The position numbers and the translations under genes are program-made. The notes beneath the pieces were generated by a model, which made no database searches, was not told the origin of the DNA, and saw only the letters and a program-made list of their open reading frames with translations. Below, in pieces: positions 1 through 5,663 of a stretch of DNA of 6,467 bases. Source of the DNA: Actinomycetota bacterium (lineage in GTDB: Bacteria > Actinomycetota > UBA4738 > HRBIN12); the NCBI GenBank assembly GCA_004366195.1, contig SIRV01000079.1, forward strand, positions 1 through 6,467, written 5' to 3'. Positions within the stretch are counted from its first letter, which is position 1. Each line of letters opens with the position of its first letter.

Positions 1-468
1 CCTCGCGGCCAGGAGCGCGAGCACGCGTGCCCGGAGCTCCTCCGGGTAGCTCTTCGCGACCGTCGCGAGCGAGACCGCGTACACCGCCCCGCCGCCGACC
101 CCCTGGACGAGGCGGGCGAGGACGAGGACCAGCATGCTCGGCGCGAGGGCGGCGACCAGCAGGCCGATCGAGTACACGACGAGCGTCACGGCGAGGAGCC
201 GCCGCGGGCCGAACCGGTCGACGGCGTGCCCGGCGATGGGGATGGCCGCGAACTGGCCGAGGCCGGCGGCGCTGAACGTCCATCCGTACAGCGCGAGACC
301 TCCCAGCTCCTCGCGCACGGCCGGCATGACGGTGGCGACGACCAGGATCTGGGTAGCGACCAGGGCCTCGAGGAGCAGCAGACCGGCGGTGAGGCGACCC
401 CGCGCGCCGGCGAAGACCTCTCGCCATCTCGCCGGCTGGGGGCTCGTGGTCGACGCGGGCCCGCTCAT
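1..468 (-). CDS. MFS transporter, DHA2/EmrB-like drug:H+ antiporter (N-terminal part, cut by left edge)
   Basis: Reading the minus strand from the ATG at 468-466 gives 156 uninterrupted codons to base 1; the C-terminal part lies outside the window. Visible: a short polar N-terminus (1-26), then four hydrophobic segments at roughly 27-50, 61-82, 91-112 and 113-138. Between segments 2 and 3 is the MFS motif A loop, G80-H-A-V-D84-R-F-G87-P-R-R90. Segment 4 carries the motif B-like RLVQGVGGG (119-127). The segment 1 pattern VVATVMPAV followed by ALYGWTFSAAGLGQ resembles 14-helix DHA2 exporters. The family is integral to the inner membrane and exports drugs or metabolites using the proton gradient; the substrate cannot be read here. 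No clear Shine-Dalgarno precedes the ATG. A weak TAGGCT hexamer (minus strand, 484-479) could be a -10 giving a very short leader. The gene is divergent from the lipid operon with 92 bp between start codons, so the repeats at 528-568 could control both. Family confident; role inferred. Confidence 0.88.
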   Translation of the reverse strand, partial: MSGPASTTSPQPARWREVFAGARGRLTAGLLLLEALVATQILVVATVMPAVREELGGLALYGWTFSAAGLGQFAAIPIAGHAVDRFGPRRLLAVTLVVYSIGLLVAALAPSMLVLVLARLVQGVGGGAVYAVSLATVAKSYPEELRARVLALLAAR

Positions 469-524
469 CGCTGGCCCAAGCCTACGGAGCCGGGCGGGGC
501 GCCGTCGTTGTGCCGAGCGGGGAC

Positions 525-553
525 TTGTCTACCGACCGGTAGAGGTTCATCAT
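525..553 (+). promoter_or_regulatory. Candidate promoter of the FAR-HAD operon, possibly leaderless
   Basis: TTGTCT (525-530) matches the TTGACA -35 consensus at 4 of 6 positions. After a 17-bp spacer comes CATCAT (548-553), matching TATAAT at 4 of 6. This sits in the only A/T-enriched patch of the intergenic region. A transcription start about 7 bases downstream would fall at 560-561, on or next to the A of the ATG at 561, implying a leaderless or nearly leaderless mRNA. Such mRNAs are common in actinobacteria and would explain the lack of a well-placed Shine-Dalgarno (only AGAGG at 541-545, too far upstream). Consensus matches are modest, so this is a reasoned guess. Confidence 0.45.
528..543. 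promoter_or_regulatory. Operator-like inverted repeat, copy 1 (TetR-type)
   Basis: TCTACCGACCGGTAGA has perfect 6-bp arms (TCTACC / GGTAGA) around a 4-bp centre GACC. The ACCGACCGGT core resembles operators of many actinobacterial TetR-family repressors. It overlaps the end of the candidate -35 and the spacer, where a bound repressor would exclude RNA polymerase. No regulator gene is inside the window, so the TetR assignment rests on site shape alone. Confidence 0.7.
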
Positions 554-568
554 CTACCGCATGGTAGA
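553..568. promoter_or_regulatory. Operator-like inverted repeat, copy 2, covering the start codon
   Basis: TCTACCGCATGGTAGA has the same perfect 6-bp arms as copy 1 with a different 4-bp centre (GCAT). Its start is 25 bp from the start of copy 1, about two and a half helical turns. The ATG of the FAR-HAD gene (561-563) lies inside it, so codons 1-2 double as operator sequence. Two identical arm pairs with unrelated centres argue for a selected protein-binding site rather than chance. Confidence 0.7.
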
Positions 569-2855
569 GACGGCGTTCCCGAAGCGGCGCTCGTCGATCG
601 TACGAGGCCTCGCCGGCAAGCGGGTGCTCGTCACGGGCTTCACGGGCTTCCTCGGGCAGGCGGTGGTCGAGCGGCTCCTGGCCGAGTTCCCCGACGCTCG
701 GCTCGTGCTCCTCGTCCGGCCGCAGCTCGGCTCGAGCGGGCGGGAGCGGGTCGACGCGATCCTCTCGCGTCCGGCCTTCAACGCGCTCCGCGAGCGCCAC
801 GGTCACGAGGGGCTGCGGGCGCTGGTCGATGAGCGGGTCGAGGTCGTGGAGGGGGACGTCGCGCGCGAGGAGCCCCTCGCGCTGCCGCGCGACCTCGACG
901 TCGTGCTCCACTGCGCCGCCACGGTCTCCTTCGACCCCCCGATCGACGAGGGCTTCCAGACCAACCTCCTCGGCGCGGTGCGCTTGTACGAGGCGATCGC
1001 GGCGAGCGGCTCGCGCCCCCACCTCGTCCACGTCTCGACGGCCTACGTCGCCGGCAACCGACGGGGCGTCATCCCCGAGGCGACCCTCGACCACCGGGTC
1101 GACTGGCGCACCGAGGCGGAGCTCGCCCTCCAGGCCCGCCGCGATGTGGAGGCGGCGAGCCGCAAGCCGGAGATGCTCGAACGGTTCCTCGAGCTGGCAC
1201 GTCGCGAGCACGGCCGGGCGGGGCCCCAGACCGTGGCCGAGGACGCCGAGGAGCGCCGCAAGGCCTGGGTGACCAAGCGCCTGGTGCGGTACGGGCGGTC
1301 GCGCGCGCAGACCCTGGGATGGCCCGACATCTACACCTTCACGAAGGCGATGGGGGAGCGCGCGGCCGAGGAGCTGGCCGCCGAGCACGGTCTGCCGCTC
1401 TCCATCGTTCGGCCCTCGATCATCGAGTCGGCGCTGCGGCACCCCTACCCCGGCTGGATCGAGGGGTTCAAGATGGCCGACCCCATCATCCTCGCCTACG
1501 GGCGCGGCGCGATCCCCGAGTTCCCCGGCATCCCCGAAGGCATCGTCGACATCATCCCGGCCGACTTCGTCGTGAACGCGATGCTCGCGATCGCCGCGAC
1601 CGTGCCGGAGCCGGGCCGGCCCGCCTACTACCACGTGAGCTCGGGCTCGCGGAACCCGTTGCAGTTCAAGGACCTCTACCGCCTCGTGCGGGAGTACTAC
1701 CAGGAGCACCCCCTCCCCATCCGAGGGCGGGGCGAGGTCAAGGTGCCGGAGTGGTCGTTCCCCGGCGCGCTCAGGGTGGAGCGGCGTCTGCGGCGGGCGG
1801 AGCGCTTCGTCGAGGTCGCCGACCGGGTCGTGAGCCACCTCCCGAAGTCCAAGCGGATGCGCGACCTCGTGCGTCGCGTCGACGGGGATCGCGGGCGCGT
1901 CGAGTTCGTGCGCCGGTACGCCGACCTGTACGGCGTGTACACCGAGGCCGAGGTGATCTACACGGACGACCGGACCCACGCGCTGTGGCGCTCGCTCACC
2001 GAGGGCGACCGGAAGCGGTTCCCCTTCGATGCGAGCGACATCGACTGGCGCCGCTACCTGGTCGAGGTTCACTGCCCGGCGGTGACGGCCGGCGTGCGGG
2101 CGCTCTCGGCGGCGCGCGCCGAGCCGAAGGTGCGGATCCGCGAGCGCGAGCAGCTCGTGCTCGCGCTGTTCGACATGGAGGGGACGATCCTGCCCTCGAA
2201 CGTGGTCGAGTCCTACGTGTGGGCCCGCATGGCCGACCTGCCGTGGGACCGCTGGCCGGCCGAGCTCCTCGAGCTCTTCGCGCGGATCCCCTCCTACCTG
2301 CTCGCCGACCGGCGTGACCGAGGCGAGTTCCTCCGCACGTTCTTCCGGCGGTACGAGGGCGCCACGGTGGAGGGCATCGACCGGCTCGTCGACGAGGTGG
2401 TCTCGGAGTTCATGCTCCAGAAGCTCTCGGCGGCGGCGGTGCGGCGGGTCCGCGAGCACCGGCAGGCCGGCCACCGCACGATCCTCATCACCGCGGCGGC
2501 GGAGCCCTTCGTCCGGCCCATCGCGCCCCTGTTCGACGAGGTCGTGGCGGCGAAGCTCGAGGTGCGGGACGGCGTGTACACCGGGTACCTCGCCGAGCCG
2601 CCGCTGGTCGGCGAGGCTCGGGGCGCCTGGCTCCGTCGGTACGCGGAGCGCGAGGGCGCCGACCTGAAGGCCTCCTACGCGTACGCCGACAGCCACTCGG
2701 ACCTCGCGCTGCTCCGGGCCGTCGGCAACCCGGTCGCCGTCTCGCCGGACGCCGCGCTGCTGCGCGTGGCCAGGCGACGGCGGTGGCCGATCGAGGACTG
2801 GGGCATGTCGGGCGGGATGCCCCGCGTGCGCTTCCCGAGGCCGGCCCGGCGATGA
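561..2855 (+). CDS. Fatty acyl-CoA reductase fused to a HAD-IB phosphatase-like domain
   Basis: A 764-residue two-domain protein, probably cytosolic or membrane-peripheral. Residues about 16-500 form an alcohol-forming fatty acyl-CoA reductase (extended SDR), which uses NADPH to reduce acyl-CoA or acyl-ACP to aldehyde/alcohol. Seen: nucleotide-binding GFTGFLG (26-32), H117-C-A-A120, HVSTAYV (157-163), and catalytic Y258-T-F-T-K262. RPSIIES (284-290) and PGWIEG (297-302) are strongly like plant and animal FARs, as is the roughly 100-residue gap between S159 and Y258. A FAR_C-like segment ends near DWRRY (495-499). Residues about 533-755 are a HAD-IB (SerB-like) domain: D538-M-E540-G-T542, T644 in ILITAA, and D710-S-H-S-D714. 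The second motif I aspartate is Glu and the expected motif III lysine is Arg687, so phosphatase activity is uncertain. ATG 561 is the only usable start: an in-frame stop lies at 540-542 with no start codon between. It is the first gene of the operon and overlaps the next by ATGA. Confidence 0.9.
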   Translation: MVETAFPKRRSSIVRGLAGKRVLVTGFTGFLGQAVVERLLAEFPDARLVLLVRPQLGSSGRERVDAILSRPAFNALRERHGHEGLRALVDERVEVVEGDVAREEPLALPRDLDVVLHCAATVSFDPPIDEGFQTNLLGAVRLYEAIAASGSRPHLVHVSTAYVAGNRRGVIPEATLDHRVDWRTEAELALQARRDVEAASRKPEMLERFLELARREHGRAGPQTVAEDAEERRKAWVTKRLVRYGRSRAQTLGWPDIYTFTKAMGERAAEELAAEHGLPLSIVRPSIIESALRHPYPGWIEGFKMADPIILAYGRGAIPEFPGIPEGIVDIIPADFVVNAMLAIAATVPEPGRPAYYHVSSGSRNPLQFKDLYRLVREYYQEHPLPIRGRGEVKVPEWSFPGALRVERRLRRAERFVEVADRVVSHLPKSKRMRDLVRRVDGDRGRVEFVRRYADLYGVYTEAEVIYTDDRTHALWRSLTEGDRKRFPFDASDIDWRRYLVEVHCPAVTAGVRALSAARAEPKVRIREREQLVLALFDMEGTILPSNVVESYVWARMADLPWDRWPAELLELFARIPSYLLADRRDRGEFLRTFFRRYEGATVEGIDRLVDEVVSEFMLQKLSAAAVRRVREHRQAGHRTILITAAAEPFVRPIAPLFDEVVAAKLEVRDGVYTGYLAEPPLVGEARGAWLRRYAEREGADLKASYAYADSHSDLALLRAVGNPVAVSPDAALLRVARRRRWPIEDWGMSGGMPRVRFPRPARR

Positions 2856-4066
2856 CGACGCAGGCGCTCGAGCTGTTCCGATCGGTCCCCCGGTACCTCG
2901 CGGCGCGGGCCCTCGCCGACCGCGCGCCGGGGCTCGTGACGGGGCCCCTCGCCACGCTGCGGCTGGTGAGCAAGAAGGACCCGGAGCCGCTCGGGCCGGG
3001 CTGGGGCAGGGTGCGGCCGCGCCTGGCGGGGATCTGCGGTTCGGACCTCGCCACGATCTCGGGCCGCTCCAGCTTCTACTTCTCGGCGCTCGTCTCCATG
3101 CCGTTCACGCCGGGGCACGAGGTGGTGGGCGAGCTCCTCGAGGACGTGGAGGACCTCCCGGCCGGCACGCGGGTGGTGCTCGAGCCGGTGCTGCGGTGCG
3201 CCGCGCGGGGCCTCGAGCCCTGCGCCAACTGCGCGGCAGGGCTCACCGGCCGCTGCGACCGGGTGACGACCGGGCACGTCTCGCCCGGGCTGCAGACCGG
3301 CTACTGCAGGGACACCGGCGGCGGCTGGGGCCGGATGTTCGTCGCCCACCGCTCGCAGCTCCACCCCGTCCCCGACGACCTCTCGGACCGGCGGGCCGTG
3401 CTGGTCGAGCCGCTCGCCTGCGCGGTGCACGCCGCGCTCCGCGCGGCGGTCGAGCCGGACGCGGAGGTGCTCGTGATCGGCGCCGGCACGATCGGGGTGC
3501 TCACGCTCCTCGCGCTGCGGCGGCTGACGCGTGCGGGGCGCATCACCGCCGTGGCCAAGCACGAGCGCCAGCGGCGGTTCGCCGGCGCGTTCGGGGCCAC
3601 GGCGGTCGTCGCCCCGGGCGAGGCGCTGAACGCCGTGCGACGCGCCACGCGGGCGCTGAAGCTGAGGCCGGAGATCGGTCCGCCGTTCCTGCTCGGCGGG
3701 GCCGACGTGACCATCGACTGCGTCGGTTCGCGCGCCTCGCTCGATCTCGCGCTGCGGGCCACCCGGGCCGGCGGGCGCGTGGTCCTCGCCGGCATCCCGG
3801 TCCAGGGGCCGGACCTCACGCCGCTCTGGTTCCGGGAGCTCGAGCTGGTGGGCGCCTACACCGGCGGGGTGGAGACCCTCTCGGAAGGCGAGCGCCGACA
3901 CGCGTTCGACCTGGCGATCGAGATCGCCCGCGAGGAGCCCCTCGATCCGATCGTGGGGGCGACGTACCCGCTGGAGCGGTGGCGCGACGCGGTCGACCAC
4001 GCGCTCGCGGCGGGGAGGCTGGGGACGCTGAAGGTGGCCTTCGACCTGAGGGCCGAGGGCAGCTGA
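2852..4066 (+). CDS. Zinc-dependent medium-chain alcohol dehydrogenase (MDR family)
   Basis: A 404-residue cytosolic oxidoreductase, near the usual 340-400 of the family, that would interconvert an alcohol and an aldehyde or ketone. Catalytic zinc ligands are visible: C62 in GICGSD (60-65), H89-E90 in PGHE, and E186 in LVEPLAC. The structural zinc lobe has four cysteines, C116, C124, C127 and C135, but the first spacing is C-x7-C instead of the usual C-x2-C. The Rossmann motif is GAGTIG (210-215). The end of the second strand reads VAKHERQ (234-240), with K236 where NAD enzymes usually have Asp, suggesting NADP(H) (inference). The start is placed at ATG 2852, overlapping the upstream stop as ATGA with GAGG at 2837-2840. 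An in-frame ATG at 2783 would add 23 residues that look non-family and overlap the previous gene by 73 bp. Substrate unknown; a fatty alcohol/aldehyde or polyol-type substrate fits the neighbours. Confidence 0.9.
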   Translation: MTTQALELFRSVPRYLAARALADRAPGLVTGPLATLRLVSKKDPEPLGPGWGRVRPRLAGICGSDLATISGRSSFYFSALVSMPFTPGHEVVGELLEDVEDLPAGTRVVLEPVLRCAARGLEPCANCAAGLTGRCDRVTTGHVSPGLQTGYCRDTGGGWGRMFVAHRSQLHPVPDDLSDRRAVLVEPLACAVHAALRAAVEPDAEVLVIGAGTIGVLTLLALRRLTRAGRITAVAKHERQRRFAGAFGATAVVAPGEALNAVRRATRALKLRPEIGPPFLLGGADVTIDCVGSRASLDLALRATRAGGRVVLAGIPVQGPDLTPLWFRELELVGAYTGGVETLSEGERRHAFDLAIEIAREEPLDPIVGATYPLERWRDAVDHALAAGRLGTLKVAFDLRAEGS

Positions 4067-4071
4067 GGAGG
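4066..4071 (+). promoter_or_regulatory. Strong ribosome binding site for the LarA-like gene
   Basis: AGGAGG lies 5 bases before ATG 4077 and shares its first base with the TGA stop (4064-4066) of the dehydrogenase gene. It is the only near-perfect Shine-Dalgarno in the operon. The genes on either side rely on start/stop overlap, which suggests the LarA-like protein is translated independently and strongly. Confidence 0.8.
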
Positions 4072-4076
4072 AGACG

Positions 4077-5663
4077 ATGGCTCGACCTGGGTTCGTGCTG
4101 GAGGTGGACGAGCGGACGCCGCCGCTCCTCGTCCACGAGGGCGAGGGGTTCCGCCTCGAGCGGTTCCCGCTCGGGACGCGGGTGATCTACCCGCCCGACC
4201 CGCTCCCGAGGATCCGCGACGTGCGGGGCGCGATCCGCCACGCCCTCGCCAACCCCCACGGGAGCGAGCCCCTCGCGGACCTGCTGAAGCCCGGGATGCG
4301 CCTCACGATCGCCATCGACGACATCTCGCTCCCGCTCCCGCCGATGCAGGCCCCCGACATCCGCCAGCTCGTGCTGGAGGAGGTGATCGAGCTCGCGGCG
4401 CGCAAGGGGGTCGAGGACCTCAAGCTCACCATGGCGAACTCGCTCCATCGTCGCATGACGGCGGACGAGATCAAGCACGCGGTGGGCGAGCGCGTGTTCC
4501 GGTCCTTCTACCCCCACGACCTCAAGAACCACGACGCCGAGGACCGCGAGAACCTCCTGTTCGTCGGGACCACCGAGAAGGGCGAGGAGGTCGAGATCAA
4601 CAAGCGGGCGGCCACCTCCGATCTCATCGTCTACGTGAACATCAACCTGGTGCCGATGGACGGAGGGCACAAGTCCGTGCCGGTGGGGCTCGCGAGCTAC
4701 CGGAGCGTGCGGCACCACCACAACGTGCACACGATGCTCCATTCGCGCTCGTACATGGATCCCCGGGAGGGGCGCTCGGCGATCCACGACTCGTGCCGCC
4801 GGATGGGCAAGGTGCTGGAGGACGCCGGGATCCGGATCTTCACCATCGAGACCACGCTGAACAACGAGACTTTCCCCGAGCCCTTCGGGTTCATGAACCG
4901 GCGCGAGTGGGAGTGGTCGGCCAAGGAGCAGGCGACGTACCTGGCGGCGAAGAAGCTGAACGATCTGACCCCGCCGGCGGTCCGTCACCAGGTGTGGATG
5001 CGGATGCGCTCGCCGGTGGGGGTGACGGGGATCAACGCCGGAGCCACGGATCCGGTGCACGAGCGGACGCTGTCCAAGATCCACGAGCAGCAGTTGGTGC
5101 ACGTCGAGGGGCAGAGCGACGTGCTCGTGTTCGGGATCCCCTACGTCGGCCCCTACAACGTGAACTCGATCATGAACCCGATCCTCGTCCACTGCCTGGG
5201 GCTCGGGTATCTGTTCAACATGTACCGGAACAAGCCCCTCGTGCGCCCCGGTGGGGTGGTGATCATGTTCCATCCCGTGCCCTGGGAGTTCCACCAGGTC
5301 CACCACCCGAGCTACATCGACTTCTTCGAGGAGGTCCTCGCGGAGACGACCGACCCCGCGACGATCGAGTCGAAGTTCGAGGAGCGGTACGCGACCGACC
5401 CCTGGTACATCCACCTGTACCGGACGAGCTACGCGTACCACGGGGTCCACCCGTTCTACATGTGGTACTGGGGCGCCCACGCCCTCGACTACCTGGGGGA
5501 CGTCATCGTCGTCGGCGGGAACCGCCGGGCGTGCGAGCGGATGGGGTACCGGGCGGCGACGACGTTCAAGGACGCGCTGGAGATGGCGAGCGAGACCGTG
5601 GGGCGGAGTCCCTCGATCACCTACTTCCACATGCCCCCCTATCTGATCGCGGACGTTTCGTGA
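4077..5663 (+). CDS. Divergent LarA-like (DUF2088, nickel-pincer racemase superfamily) protein
   Basis: A 528-residue protein, about 100 longer than the roughly 425 typical of lactate racemase LarA. LarA uses a nickel-pincer nucleotide to racemise 2-hydroxyacids by hydride transfer. Aligned by eye to remembered Lactobacillus LarA motifs, IDDISLPLPP (80-89) matches the SDxTRPxP loop. H124 in NSLHRRMT matches His108. GGHK199 matches GGRK184, the lysine holding the pincer. VPVGLAS then leads with unbroken spacing to H215, matching nickel ligand His200. Two active-site positions differ: Leu85 replaces substrate-binding Arg75, and Ile189 (flanked by N188 and N190) sits where catalytic His174 is expected. 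The C-terminal third is rich in His and aromatics (H399, H406, H409, H410, H446, H455, H458, H468). No signal peptide or clear membrane helix. A strong AGGAGG fixes the start. No larB, larC or larE is in the window, so cofactor supply would come from elsewhere. Superfamily fairly sure; function unknown, and simple lactate racemase unlikely. Confidence 0.82.
   Translation: MARPGFVLEVDERTPPLLVHEGEGFRLERFPLGTRVIYPPDPLPRIRDVRGAIRHALANPHGSEPLADLLKPGMRLTIAIDDISLPLPPMQAPDIRQLVLEEVIELAARKGVEDLKLTMANSLHRRMTADEIKHAVGERVFRSFYPHDLKNHDAEDRENLLFVGTTEKGEEVEINKRAATSDLIVYVNINLVPMDGGHKSVPVGLASYRSVRHHHNVHTMLHSRSYMDPREGRSAIHDSCRRMGKVLEDAGIRIFTIETTLNNETFPEPFGFMNRREWEWSAKEQATYLAAKKLNDLTPPAVRHQVWMRMRSPVGVTGINAGATDPVHERTLSKIHEQQLVHVEGQSDVLVFGIPYVGPYNVNSIMNPILVHCLGLGYLFNMYRNKPLVRPGGVVIMFHPVPWEFHQVHHPSYIDFFEEVLAETTDPATIESKFEERYATDPWYIHLYRTSYAYHGVHPFYMWYWGAHALDYLGDVIVVGGNRRACERMGYRAATTFKDALEMASETVGRSPSITYFHMPPYLIADVS

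Noticed and set aside
469..560. Transcription terminator or small RNA in the intergenic gap
   Set aside because: The inverted repeats have short 6-bp arms and 4-bp centres with no T-run, and they sit at a promoter between divergent genes, so operators fit better.
134..832. A plus-strand open frame across the MFS gene and the intergenic region
   Set aside because: The minus-strand reading of 1-468 gives clear MFS motifs and hydrophobic segments, and this frame overlaps the FAR start. Its product is Arg/Ala/Pro-rich noise.
2100..2200. Frameshift or assembly error producing an artificial FAR-HAD fusion
   Set aside because: The frame is continuous with normal codon use through the linker, with no stop, start or ribosome binding site between the domains.
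465..2696. A 743-codon open frame on the minus strand opposite the FAR-HAD gene
   Set aside because: Its translation is Arg/Val/His/Leu-rich low-complexity sequence with no recognisable motif, typical of antisense frames in very GC-rich DNA. The plus-strand frame carries full FAR and HAD motifs.
2783..2851. Upstream ATG at 2783 as start of the dehydrogenase
   Set aside because: It would add 23 residues unlike the family and overlap the FAR-HAD gene by 73 bp. The ATG at 2852 gives a classic ATGA coupling.
3816..5630. A 604-codon open frame on the minus strand opposite the LarA-like gene
   Set aside because: Low-complexity composition and no family motifs; it is the mirror of a well-supported coding gene.
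4077..5663. Annotation as a plain lactate racemase (larA)
   Set aside because: The aligned substrate arginine and second catalytic histidine appear replaced, the protein is about 100 residues longer, and no lar accessory genes are adjacent, so the gene symbol is not justified.
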